A model generated the notes under the pieces. That model ran no database searches, was not told where the DNA came from, and saw only the letters and a list, made by a program, of their open reading frames with translations. The translations under genes and the position numbers were made by a program. DNA of 64,000 bases. It comes from Chromatiales bacterium. Its GTDB lineage: Bacteria; Pseudomonadota; Gammaproteobacteria; Steroidobacterales; GCA-2729495. The DNA lies in assembly GCA_024234935.1 (NCBI GenBank), contig JACKNI010000005.1, forward strand, positions 1 through 64,000, given 5' to 3'. This document shows, in pieces, positions 45,508-54,265 of this stretch; within the stretch, counting starts at the first letter, position 1; each line of letters opens with the position of its first letter.

Positions 45508-46683
45508 CTAGTCCACGGCCTTGATTTCGATGCCATCGAGCGTGATCCCGGCATTGCCGGAATTGAGCGAGGTGAAACGCAGGCTTGCTGTGGTGCCGTC
45601 TGCCACAAAATCATCGCTGAAGCTCAGGTAGCTGCCGAAAGGCCCAACCGTCTTGTCGTGGCGAATTTCGGCTTGCAACAGTGGTGCCGATCCAAGCACC
45701 TCTACCTTCGCGCGGGCTGGTGTGGCGCCCAGGCCGTTATTTCTGGCGTAGTGGAAGCTCAGGCTGTATTTCTGTCCGGCCTTGGTTGCAAAGCTGGTGG
45801 CGAGTACCCCGGCTCCGGGAGAACCGTTCAGATCCAATGTCTGATTGCCCTCAAATGCGGTTACTTCGCGCCGGGCCTGTACGTTGCAGATATCGACGCC
45901 GCTGGCGGCAACGGTCCAGGTGTTGGTCGCCGTTCTGAAGGACTGGCCTGCATTGTATGTCGTGTAGTTACTGGTCACCGGTGCCTCAAAGGACTCGGTG
46001 AGTACTGCCGTCGCCGGGGCTGGCATGAGCGAAACGTTATCCAGGCCGTTGCTGTTGTCGTTTGACGGGTCGCGATTGATGAAAGCGATCGTTGTGCTGT
46101 TGCCTGTCGCCGTGATCGGCAGCTTGACCTGGCCCCAGGACTGGCCGCCCGGGCTGTTGCTGGCATTGCGCGAAACCCCGAGCGACTTGCCGTCAACCAG
46201 CACTTCGATGCTGCTGGTGGTGCCGAAGGATCCGCCGACCACATTGCCGACGTAGAACACCAGCTCGTACCTGGTGCCGGGCTGGGTCCGGACTGTTTGC
46301 TGTACACCAGCCGCTGAATTCGATCCTGGCCCGGTCATGTCCAGCCACTGGCTGCCCTGCTGCGCGTTGAAGGTGATGCGGGAAGCGACGTACTCGCCGC
46401 TGATTGGCGACACGCTGCCCGAGCCGATCACCTGCCAGCCTGCAAATGACTGACCGGCGGGAAAGGTCAGATAGCGGCCCTTGCCGACCACCGGTTCTTC
46501 GAAGCTGCCATTGACGATGAGGTTACCGGAGTGCTGGCCATTGCCGAGCGCGTTCAGGGCCTTGCCGAGCTTTTGCAGCGCGTTTTCACGTGCACTGGCC
46601 GGGGCAGCTGCGAGGATGAGGCTGGTAATCAGGGTGATACAGCGGAACCAGGCCGCCATGCGTGCGGGGACCGAGATGGTCAT
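45508..46683 (-). CDS. Exported DUF642-like protein with two galactose-binding-type domains
   Basis: A 391-residue secreted protein with a signal peptide (residues 1-31, cleavage ASA-REN). It has two related beta-sandwich domains. The first starts NLIVNGSFEEPVVG and contains GPGSNSAAGVQQTVRTQPGT with YELVFYVGN. The second starts LTESFEAPVTSNY and has LDLNGSPGAGVLATSF. The N-G-S-F-E-E-P opening and the G-x-G-x-x-Q-T pattern are typical of DUF642/galactose-binding-like domains, best known from plant cell walls and found in bacterial surface proteins. It may bind carbohydrate outside the cell. No PEP-CTERM or sorting tail is visible. The upstream gap to 46856 has only the MFS ribosome site. Confidence 0.75.
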   Translation of the reverse strand: MTISVPARMAAWFRCITLITSLILAAAPASARENALQKLGKALNALGNGQHSGNLIVNGSFEEPVVGKGRYLTFPAGQSFAGWQVIGSGSVSPISGEYVASRITFNAQQGSQWLDMTGPGSNSAAGVQQTVRTQPGTRYELVFYVGNVVGGSFGTTSSIEVLVDGKSLGVSRNASNSPGGQSWGQVKLPITATGNSTTIAFINRDPSNDNSNGLDNVSLMPAPATAVLTESFEAPVTSNYTTYNAGQSFRTATNTWTVAASGVDICNVQARREVTAFEGNQTLDLNGSPGAGVLATSFATKAGQKYSLSFHYARNNGLGATPARAKVEVLGSAPLLQAEIRHDKTVGPFGSYLSFSDDFVADGTTASLRFTSLNSGNAGITLDGIEIKAVD

Positions 46684-46856
46684 GATTGCGCTCCGTGACT
46701 ATTGTTTGTATGGAGTTCAGCAAGCTGTCGGCGCATCCGAATATACGCCGGCCGCGCCGCAACGCAAGTATCAGGCTGGTCTCAAGGCGGCCCGGGAAGC
46801 CATCATGATCAATGGGTTATACTTCGCCGCTGATTTGAGGAGATTCCCCCGCTCGC

Positions 46857-48104
46857 GTGCTTCGTCTTGTTTTCCCCATTCTGTCCCTCCTTGTCAGTGT
46901 TGCGTTTCTGCTGGCCGGTGGCGGGTTGCTCAGCACCCTGCTGGCGATGCGCGGTGGTGTCGAAGGTTTCGATGAGCTGACCCTCGGCCTGATCATGTCA
47001 GGCTATTTCGTCGGTTTTTTTCTTGGCACCTTTGTCGCCCCGCTGCTGATCCGGCGCGTCGGGCATATCCGTGCCTTTGCCTTCTATGCCGCGCTGGCGG
47101 CAATAACCGTTCTGCTCTACCCGCTGTGGGTTCGCCCGGTCGCCTGGGCCTTGCTGCGCGTCGTCACAGGACTGGCCGTCGTGGGCCTCTGCACCGTGAT
47201 CGAGAGCTGGCTGAACTCGCAGGCATTGCCGGGGCAGCGCAGCCGCATATTTGCCGTCTATATGGTGGTCAGCCTGCTGGCGCTGGCTTCCGGGCAACTG
47301 CTTCTGGACTTGCAGCCGCCGCAAAGTTTCGTGTTGTTCAGCGTGGTTGCCATCCTGATTTCACTCGCGGCGCTGCCAGTCGCTTTTACCTTGCTGCCGC
47401 AGCCGGCGATGCTGCCTGCGCCCCGCTCGAATATCTGGCAGATCGCCGGGATGGCGCCCAGCGCGGCGATCGGCGCCGTGCTGTCCGGTCTCCTGCTGGG
47501 TGCGTTCTGGGGCATGGGACCGGTGTACGCCCTGGAATCGGGGCTGGACCGGTCGGGCGTCGGCCTGTTCATGACGGTCACGATATGCGGGGGCGCTGCT
47601 CTGCAATTTCCAATCGGCCGTTTCTCCGATCGTGGTGATCGTCGCACGACGCTTGCCGCTGTCAGCGCGGCAGCCGCGGGAATAGCGCTGCTCGCAGCCG
47701 TGCTTTCGCCCGGACCCGGTGCGCTGCTGTTCGTGATGTATTTTCTGTTCGGCGGTCTCGCCTTCGCGCTTTATCCCTTGTGCGTGGCACAACTGCTCGA
47801 CCAGCTGCCAGCAGAGGCCTTGCTTGCCGGATGCAGTGCCTTGCTGCTGCTGAACGGCATCGGCGCAGCGCTGGGCCCGGTTGCCGCAGGGTTTCTCATG
47901 CAACGCCTGGGTCCCGACAGCCTGCCGGCATTTTTTGCCATTGCCGCGGGCCTGCTGGCTGTCGTCACCAGTGGCCGGCGGCTGTTCAGAGCCCGCCAGA
48001 TTTTCCATCACGCGCGATTTCATCCCATGTTGCGCACCACGCCTGCCGCATTGGAGCTGTTGCCGGATATTCCGGTGCAGCCGCCTGAAGGACAATCACC
48101 ATGA
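46857..48104 (+). CDS. YcaD-like MFS transporter
   Basis: A 415-residue major facilitator with twelve predicted segments. GTFVAPLLIRRVGHIRAFAF is the first cytoplasmic loop motif and GAFWGMGPVYALESGLDRSG lies in the second half. The pattern of GLCTVIESWLNSQALPGQRS between segments 4 and 5 is characteristic of the YcaD group. It starts with GTG at 46857 after AGGAGA and overlaps the following GgpPS gene by four bases (ATGA). I recall a ycaD-type gene beside ggpPS in Stenotrophomonas, which suggests transport of the osmolyte or a precursor; the substrate is unproven. Confidence 0.86.
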   Translation: MLRLVFPILSLLVSVAFLLAGGGLLSTLLAMRGGVEGFDELTLGLIMSGYFVGFFLGTFVAPLLIRRVGHIRAFAFYAALAAITVLLYPLWVRPVAWALLRVVTGLAVVGLCTVIESWLNSQALPGQRSRIFAVYMVVSLLALASGQLLLDLQPPQSFVLFSVVAILISLAALPVAFTLLPQPAMLPAPRSNIWQIAGMAPSAAIGAVLSGLLLGAFWGMGPVYALESGLDRSGVGLFMTVTICGGAALQFPIGRFSDRGDRRTTLAAVSAAAAGIALLAAVLSPGPGALLFVMYFLFGGLAFALYPLCVAQLLDQLPAEALLAGCSALLLLNGIGAALGPVAAGFLMQRLGPDSLPAFFAIAAGLLAVVTSGRRLFRARQIFHHARFHPMLRTTPAALELLPDIPVQPPEGQSP

Positions 48105-50359
48105 GTGCTACGACCACAGCTGTATCGATGTTTCTTGCCACCGATCTGGACGGCACCTTCCTGGCCGGCGATGCGGGAATGCGCCAGCAGTTGTACCGGC
48201 TGGTCGACTCGCACCCGGAAATAAATCTCGCCTGGGTCACCGGTCGTGGCCTGGAAAACGTCCTGCCGCTGCTCGCCGATCCCCTGCTGCCCGACCCCGA
48301 CTACGTGATCTGCGATGTGGGCGCTACGCTGATCCGCACTTCCGATATGCAGCCAATACAGCCGCTGCAATGGGAAATCGAATCGCGCTGGCCTGGTGAG
48401 CATGCGGTCGCGCTGGCGATGTCGCGGTTCAAGGGGCTGATACGCCAGAATGTGCCGCAGCAGCGGCGCTGCTCTTACTGGTGCCAGCCTGAACTGCTCA
48501 ACGAGCTGCGCGGCGAAATCGAAGCTGAAGCGCGTCGTCTGGACTGCGAGGTGCTCTACTCCGCAGACCAGTACCTCGACATACTGCCGCGCTCCACGGA
48601 CAAGGGCAGCACCCTCCGCATGCTGGTCAACCATCTGGGCATTGAGGCGCCCCAGGTGCTGGTGGCCGGCGATACGCTCAATGACCTGTCGATGTACCGG
48701 GAAGGCTATCCGGGCGTCTGTGTCGGCGACTCGGAACCGGCCCTGCTCGCCGCAACAGATCGTCTGGACAACGTCCTGCATGCCAGGGCCACCGGCTGCG
48801 GCGGAATTCTTGAAGCAATCGACCATTTCGCAATGGTCGACGCGGAAAAGCTCGTCTCGGGGACAAGGACCGATCGCGCCTGCGGCAAGGCCGAGCTGGT
48901 GATGGTCTATCACCGGCTACCTTACGAAGAGAATGTCGTTGACGGCAAGCTGGTGCGCCACCGGCACAGTTCACCAAACGGCATCATTCCCAGTCTGCTC
49001 AGCTTTTTTGGCGATGGTCATCCCGGATCATGGGTCGCGTGGAGCGTGGAGGACAAACGGAGCGGCAAGTTCGAGGTGCATACGGCCGTCGATGCGGAGC
49101 GCTATCCGAACCTCACGGCCGCGCGCGTTTCGCTGACCAAGCATGAAGTCGACGTATTCTACAAACGCTTTTCCAAGGAAGCGTTCTGGCCGGTCATCAA
49201 TACCTTCTGGGAGCGGGCGCGATTCAATGAAGATGACTGGCAGCTGTTCAAGAAGGTCAACCGGCGCTTTGCCGAGGTCGTGGCCGCCGAAGCAGCGCCG
49301 GGTGCGGTGGTCTGGTTGCACGATTACAACCTGTGGATGGTGCCCTCGACCCTGCGCGAACTCCGGCCAGACCTGAAGATCGCCTTCTTTCACCACACGC
49401 ACTTCCCGGCCGGCGATATCTTCAACATCATTCCCTGGCGACGGGAGATCCTCGGCAGTCTGCTCGCCTGTGATTACATCGGCTTTCATATCCCCCGTCA
49501 TGTCGAAAACTTCGTCGACGCACTCCGCAGCGCGATACCGGTCGACATCGCATCGAGCGCATCCTGTGCGCCGCGCTTCCTGACCTTTGGCTGTGCCGTG
49601 GGTGTTGCGACGATGGCGACTGGTCTACGTTACGGAGAGCGAACGGTGCGACTGGGCGCCCACCCGGCAGGCACTGACGTCGGTCGTATTCGCGAGTGCA
49701 TGGAGCTGTCGCAGGTGCAGGCCGATATCGCGACAATCCGGGCCGAGATCGGCGACAGAAAGCTGGTGCTGGCCATCGAGCGGCTCGATTACGGCAAGGG
49801 GATCCTGGAGAAACTGCAGGCCTTCGAGCGCTTGCTGGACGCTGATCCTGCGCTTCGCGGTACGCTGACCCTGATGCTGGTCTGTGTTCCGGCTGCCAGG
49901 GAGATGACCGTCTATCGCTCGCTGCAGACGCAGATCGACCAGGCGGTTGGCCGAATCAACGGCCGATATTCCCGTCTGGACTGGACCCCGGTACGGTTTT
50001 TTGCCCGTTCCCTGCCGTTTGAGGAGGTCGTGGCGCACTATGCGGCGGCTGACATCATGTGGATCACGCCTTTGCGCGACGGCCTCAATCTTGTCGCCAA
50101 GGAATTCGTGGCCACGCACGGCGTGCATGGTTCAAGCGGTGTGCTGGTGCTCTCCGAGTTTGCCGGCGCGGCGGCAGAGCTCAAGGGCGCGCTGCTGACG
50201 AACCCGCATGACCAGGCTGATCTCGTTGCCACCCTCAGGCTGGCGCTGACGATGACGGATGGTGAGCGCGACAGCCGCCAGCGAACGCTGTTCGAGATCG
50301 TGTCCCAGTATGACCTGGCGCGCTGGGGGCGCGACTTTCTGCAGGCAGTCCGCCAGTGA
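48101..50359 (+). CDS. ggpPS: Fused glucosylglycerol-phosphate phosphatase/synthase (GgpPS type)
   Basis: A 752-residue fusion. Residues about 1-260 form a HAD phosphatase of the sucrose-phosphatase/cof-like class (FLATDLDGTFLAGD with the D-x-D nucleophile, VAGDTLNDLSMYRE with the last acid pair). Residues about 265-750 form a GT20 retaining glucosyltransferase: WLHDYNLWMVPSTL, FFHHTHFPAGDIFNIIPWR, AIERLDYGKGILEKLQA and PLRDGLNLVAKEFVA. This domain order is that of GgpPS, which joins ADP-glucose and glycerol 3-phosphate and then dephosphorylates the product to the osmolyte glucosylglycerol. A trehalose-6-phosphate synthase/phosphatase is the alternative. It is coupled to the MFS gene upstream. 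Confidence 0.82.
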   Translation: MSATTTAVSMFLATDLDGTFLAGDAGMRQQLYRLVDSHPEINLAWVTGRGLENVLPLLADPLLPDPDYVICDVGATLIRTSDMQPIQPLQWEIESRWPGEHAVALAMSRFKGLIRQNVPQQRRCSYWCQPELLNELRGEIEAEARRLDCEVLYSADQYLDILPRSTDKGSTLRMLVNHLGIEAPQVLVAGDTLNDLSMYREGYPGVCVGDSEPALLAATDRLDNVLHARATGCGGILEAIDHFAMVDAEKLVSGTRTDRACGKAELVMVYHRLPYEENVVDGKLVRHRHSSPNGIIPSLLSFFGDGHPGSWVAWSVEDKRSGKFEVHTAVDAERYPNLTAARVSLTKHEVDVFYKRFSKEAFWPVINTFWERARFNEDDWQLFKKVNRRFAEVVAAEAAPGAVVWLHDYNLWMVPSTLRELRPDLKIAFFHHTHFPAGDIFNIIPWRREILGSLLACDYIGFHIPRHVENFVDALRSAIPVDIASSASCAPRFLTFGCAVGVATMATGLRYGERTVRLGAHPAGTDVGRIRECMELSQVQADIATIRAEIGDRKLVLAIERLDYGKGILEKLQAFERLLDADPALRGTLTLMLVCVPAAREMTVYRSLQTQIDQAVGRINGRYSRLDWTPVRFFARSLPFEEVVAHYAAADIMWITPLRDGLNLVAKEFVATHGVHGSSGVLVLSEFAGAAAELKGALLTNPHDQADLVATLRLALTMTDGERDSRQRTLFEIVSQYDLARWGRDFLQAVRQ

Positions 50360-50373
50360 GCAAGTCCGGTTAC

Positions 50374-51438
50374 CTACGGCATGGCATCTGCAGGTGTTGC
50401 CAGATGGATGGTCTGGGTCGGGAAAGCGAACTCGATTCCTGATTCCTGGAATGCGTCGATCAGCTCCAGGTTGATGCGCTGCTGGATATCCATGAATTGC
50501 CCGTAGTCGGGGCTCTTCACGTAGTAGACCACCTCGAACTCGAGGGCCGAGGCACCGAACTTGGCGAGGTGGGCGCGATCGAAGTGGGTCAGCGGATCCG
50601 GTTCAATGATTTTTTTCACGACGACCGGGATGTTGCGCAGCTTGTCCGGCGGCGTGTCATAGGTGACGCCGAATCCAAACAGCACACGACGCTCCGACAT
50701 CCGCTTGTAGTTGCGGATCCTGCTGTTCAGCAGATCGCTGTTTGACAGCACGATGGTTTCGCCTGAAAGGCTGCGCAGGTGGGTGGTCTTGAGGCCGACG
50801 CGTTCCACGGTACCGGTCAAGTCGCCGACGACGATGAAGTCGCCGATGACGACCGGCTGGTCAAGCGCGATGGCAATCGACGCGAACATGTCACCGAGAA
50901 TGTTCTGCGCGGCGAGGGCAACCGCGACGCCGCCGATGCCGAGACTCGCCACCAGCGTCGTCACGTCGAAGCCCAGGTTGTCGAGCAGCATCAGCACGAC
51001 GAGCGACCAGAGGGCCACCTGTGCGATGAAGCACAGGATGGAGGTGGTGGTAACCCCGTTGGCATCGAGGTGCCGGTGCCGGGCCAGATAGCCGGACAGC
51101 AGACCGCTGATGGCGGCGTGCGCCCACAACCCGGCCTGAAGGATCAGGGCCAGCGTGAAAACGTGGCCGACTATCGAGTTCACCTGCTCTGGCAGGTGCA
51201 GAAACTGTGCTCCGCACAACAGCGCGACAGCAGCGATGAACCAGAAGTGTGTCGCCCGCATCGCGGCAGCAAGGGCATCATCGAGCGTGCCGTCGGTCTT
51301 TTGGGCGAATGTTGTCAGGCGTGTGCGAACGAAGCGGGAGAGTATGAGCAGCGCGACAATGGCGAGCAGGGCAGCACCGGTTGCTGTGGCCCACTGCAGC
51401 AATGGATTGCCCAATAGTTCCAGTGACAGTATTTCCAT
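50374..51438 (-). CDS. MscS-family mechanosensitive channel
   Basis: A 354-residue small-conductance channel. Four to five membrane helices lie within residues 1-200. The pore helix TM3 is ASLGIGGVAVALAAQNILGD, the MscS hallmark. The beta domain is next (FIVVGDLTGTVERVGLKTTH, then SLSGETIVLSNSDLLNSRIRN), and the C-terminal part is the alpha/beta cage. It opens on hypo-osmotic shock and releases solutes. It is convergent with GgpPS (14 bp between the ends), so osmolyte synthesis and emergency release genes sit side by side. Confidence 0.9.
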   Translation of the reverse strand: MEILSLELLGNPLLQWATATGAALLAIVALLILSRFVRTRLTTFAQKTDGTLDDALAAAMRATHFWFIAAVALLCGAQFLHLPEQVNSIVGHVFTLALILQAGLWAHAAISGLLSGYLARHRHLDANGVTTTSILCFIAQVALWSLVVLMLLDNLGFDVTTLVASLGIGGVAVALAAQNILGDMFASIAIALDQPVVIGDFIVVGDLTGTVERVGLKTTHLRSLSGETIVLSNSDLLNSRIRNYKRMSERRVLFGFGVTYDTPPDKLRNIPVVVKKIIEPDPLTHFDRAHLAKFGASALEFEVVYYVKSPDYGQFMDIQQRINLELIDAFQESGIEFAFPTQTIHLATPADAMP

Positions 51439-51634
51439 GTCGGGTGTGTCGATCCTTCAATACAGTCGGTGATTCAGGACAGGCAGCGGGCTGAACGCCG
51501 CTGGCAGCCTTGATGAAAACACAGTTGCCAAACTCGTATCAAGGAATGTGGCCAAAACTTCACCATCCCGGATTCGGGCAGGTCATCGACAGGTGTCATG
51601 CGAGAATGGCCTGAACGACCGAGGGCAAACGATA

Positions 51635-52129
51635 GTGGACCGGCGAGAAATTCTGACGGGCGCGGCGGCGCTGGGCATGACGGCCTGTGGAGGACTCACA
51701 ACGATGAGCGTGGAACAGACGAAAATGAGCGCGCAGGATCTGCGCAACGAACAGCTCGTGCGGGACTTCTGCCGTGACTGGTCGCTGCGCGATGTCGATG
51801 CGCTGCTGCCCTATCTGGCCGAAGACCTGCTCTACCAGATTGCGCCCGGGCAGCCGCTGATCACCGGCAGGGACCAGTTTGCGAAGCAGATGGGCCCGTT
51901 CCTGAAAAAGCTCGATTCAGTACGCTGGGACATCCTGCGGTCCTTTGCGGTAGCCCCGCTGGTACTGAATGAGCGCATCGACAGTTTCAATGCACCGCCG
52001 GGCGGGCTCAGCATGGAGTTCCATGTCGCCGGTCACTTCCTGATCGCTGATGGCGTGATCAAGGAATGGAAAGACTGGCCGGTGCCTGGCACGAAGCAGA
52101 AGGTGGGGAACAGCATCCGCGAAGCATGA
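51635..52129 (+). CDS. Exported SnoaL-like protein related to limonene-1,2-epoxide hydrolase
   Basis: A 164-residue protein. The start is a twin-arginine-like segment (VDRREILTGAAALGMTACGG) that also has a lipobox (GMTAC), so it may be an exported lipoprotein. The mature part is a cone-shaped NTF2/SnoaL fold. LVRDFCRDWSLRDVDALLPYL opens it, LVLNERIDSF contains the Arg and Asp expected of the limonene-epoxide-hydrolase triad, and GVIKEWKDW the second Asp. GTG at 51635 was chosen because GAGGG lies nine bases upstream; longer in-frame starts reach 51548. It is convergent with the DUF418 gene. The substrate is unknown, perhaps an epoxide. Confidence 0.7.
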   Translation: MDRREILTGAAALGMTACGGLTTMSVEQTKMSAQDLRNEQLVRDFCRDWSLRDVDALLPYLAEDLLYQIAPGQPLITGRDQFAKQMGPFLKKLDSVRWDILRSFAVAPLVLNERIDSFNAPPGGLSMEFHVAGHFLIADGVIKEWKDWPVPGTKQKVGNSIREA

Positions 52130-52159
52130 GTCCGGTCGGGGTGATGCCGGCCCTGTTGC

Positions 52160-53464
52160 TCAGGCGCGCCGCAGGGGCTGGCGCTCCTTGTAGGTCAGCG
52201 ACTTCCAGACCCATTCAAAGGGGCCGAAGTGATAGCGGGCCAGCCACCAGTTGCTGAACGCGATCTGCATGATCCAGATGCCGGCGACCACCAGATACAG
52301 GTAATAGCCGGTAAATCGGCCATACAGGCCGAAACCGACGGTATAGAACAGCAAGCCGCACAGTATCGACTGGCCCAGGTAATTGCTGAGCGCCATGCGG
52401 CCTGCCGCCGCAATCCGTGTCGCAAGCCAGCTGCGCGGATACCGGCGACAGAACAGCAGGATAAGACCCAGATGGCCCAGCCCGACGGCCATGCGCCTGA
52501 AGTCGTAGTGAATCAGGTTGCGCGCTTTCAGGATCGGGTCGAAGTCGTTGCCGATCATTGCGGCGGTTTCCCACGCAGCCAGCGGCAGCCCGATGCCGTA
52601 GCCGATCAACATGAGGAGGGCGTAGCTCCGGGGTGCAGCAGTCATGGTCAATACACCGGCCCGCAGCAAGGCCATGCCAAGGAGCATGGCGCCGAGTGAA
52701 TCGAGCACCAATGATTTCAAGCCGACGAAGATCAGCAGCATGAGACTGGTTTGCAGTTTCGAGGCGAGAAATTCGCCAAACGCACCACTGCCGGTGATGC
52801 GAATCAGTTCTCTGGTTCTTGGCGCATCGAGGTCAGGATGCGCACGCTGCTCCATGGCTTCCCATGCCTGCAAGCGTTCAGTCGTTGCCTGATCCGGATT
52901 CTTCGGCAGGGCCGGCTCAGCCTGTGCCGCCGCGTATTCCTGTCGCAGTTGTATCGACTCCTGCCAGTTCTGTACCCGCAATCCGGCCTGAACGGAGAAT
53001 ACGATCAGAGCCAGCAGCAGGAGGGTGCCGGGTTTGAGATTGCGCAGCGGGTACAGTACCAGGCCGCACAATGCATAGATGAACAGGATGTCGGCAGGCC
53101 ACAGCAGCACGAACAGGTCGAACAGGCCGAAGAGCATCAGGAATACGAGACGCCGGTAGTAAATCCGCGCACTACTCGCATCCGCTGCGCGCTCATCCAG
53201 GCGACTTACCATGAGCAGCATGCCGGCGCCGAACAGCATGGAGAACAGCGCCCGCTGGCTGCCTTCGAACAGCGTATGCATCACCGCCCAGGTCTGCAGC
53301 GGCGCTCCGCCCCAGTCGGCGGCTGCAACCGGATAGTCGTAAATCGCCTGTGGCCCCGCAAAGGACCAGATGTTCATCAGCAGTATGCCGAGCACGGCGA
53401 AGCCCCGCGTCGTATCCAGGGCGTGGATGCGGTCGGTGAGCGCCAGTGGAGATGCCGCGTTCAC
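52160..53464 (-). CDS. DUF418 family membrane protein
   Basis: A 434-residue protein with about nine membrane segments. The opening DRIHALDTTRGFAVLGILLM is the standard DUF418/acyltransferase-like start (R-I-x-A-L-D-x-x-R-G-F-A-x-L-G-I-L). The C-terminal DUF418 block has AAGRMALSNYLGQSILCGL and the closing WVWKSLTYKERQPLRR. The family is present in many bacteria, sometimes with peptidoglycan or surface-polymer genes; function is unknown. Its GTG start at 53464 overlaps the stop of the 236-residue membrane protein by four bases. Sequence upstream of that codon in the same frame has no good start. Confidence 0.85.
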   Translation of the reverse strand: MNAASPLALTDRIHALDTTRGFAVLGILLMNIWSFAGPQAIYDYPVAAADWGGAPLQTWAVMHTLFEGSQRALFSMLFGAGMLLMVSRLDERAADASSARIYYRRLVFLMLFGLFDLFVLLWPADILFIYALCGLVLYPLRNLKPGTLLLLALIVFSVQAGLRVQNWQESIQLRQEYAAAQAEPALPKNPDQATTERLQAWEAMEQRAHPDLDAPRTRELIRITGSGAFGEFLASKLQTSLMLLIFVGLKSLVLDSLGAMLLGMALLRAGVLTMTAAPRSYALLMLIGYGIGLPLAAWETAAMIGNDFDPILKARNLIHYDFRRMAVGLGHLGLILLFCRRYPRSWLATRIAAAGRMALSNYLGQSILCGLLFYTVGFGLYGRFTGYYLYLVVAGIWIMQIAFSNWWLARYHFGPFEWVWKSLTYKERQPLRRA

Positions 53465-54171
53465 GTTTGACCTGCCGATTGCCGGTGTTTGGCGATATGC
53501 ACGGCGGTGGCAATGATCACCGCACTGATGATCGGCTCGCCGATATTGCCGAATATGCCGCCGGTCTGCGCATAAGGCACTGCAAAGAAGACCATCGCAC
53601 CCATGGAGCCAAGCGTCAGCCATTTCCATCCGGTCCGTCGCCACAGGAACAGGCCAAACACGATCAGCATATTGGTCAGCGTGATTGCGGGAATGGGCGG
53701 AATGGACCGGCCTGCGCCGATTTCCGCATCCGGGCCGCATGCGGTGTACTCGGCGATATGTGTCGTATACCGCAGGGTGTCCGCAAAGCATGAGGGATAA
53801 AAGCCGGACTGCGAAAACAGCCACAGGTCATGGGCGATGAAGTAAACAGCGAGCAGGCAGAAAGCCGCCATCACGGATTTTCGCCGGGCCAGCCGAAAAC
53901 CCGCTTCTCGCGCCATCGCTCCGATGGCGATAAAGGTCATGGGCAGGCTGATGTAGTGCGCCAGGAAGCGCACCGTGTTGAGATTCATCAGCAGCGCACC
54001 CTCTCCCAGCGTGCTGCCGATGCCGATCACCGCGTTGTCATACCAAAGCAGGAGCAGCGGCAGGGTCGCAAAAAGCAGTCCGTTGGTCCGGTAACGGCGA
54101 CACTCGCGTACGGCCCAGAGCAGCACACCGAAGTCGAGGACGGCAATGATCAGATACGCGGCGGAGAGCAT
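53461..54171 (-). CDS. Hypothetical polytopic membrane protein
   Basis: A 236-residue protein with seven predicted membrane segments (for example YLIIAVLDFGVLLWAV at the start and ITLTNMLIVFGLFLW later) and a loop containing two Cys (FYPSCFADTLRYT and YTACGPDAEIG) near residues 128-150, probably periplasmic. I do not recognise the family. Translational coupling to the DUF418 gene (GTGA overlap) suggests a joint membrane function. It is divergent from the TonB-dependent receptor gene at 54266, with 94 bp between starts. Confidence 0.7.
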   Translation of the reverse strand: MLSAAYLIIAVLDFGVLLWAVRECRRYRTNGLLFATLPLLLLWYDNAVIGIGSTLGEGALLMNLNTVRFLAHYISLPMTFIAIGAMAREAGFRLARRKSVMAAFCLLAVYFIAHDLWLFSQSGFYPSCFADTLRYTTHIAEYTACGPDAEIGAGRSIPPIPAITLTNMLIVFGLFLWRRTGWKWLTLGSMGAMVFFAVPYAQTGGIFGNIGEPIISAVIIATAVHIAKHRQSAGQT

Positions 54172-54265
54172 ATGGATTCATTCCAGCATATTCATGGTGC
54201 AGCTGACATCTATAATTCGGTGCCGTGGCCATTTGCAGCCATTGCCTGATCGAGGACGCTTCACG

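Noticed and set aside
54172..54265. Cobalamin riboswitch before the BtuB-like receptor
   Set aside because: Only 94 bp are available, and no B12-box-like sequence is visible; the class needs about 200 nt.
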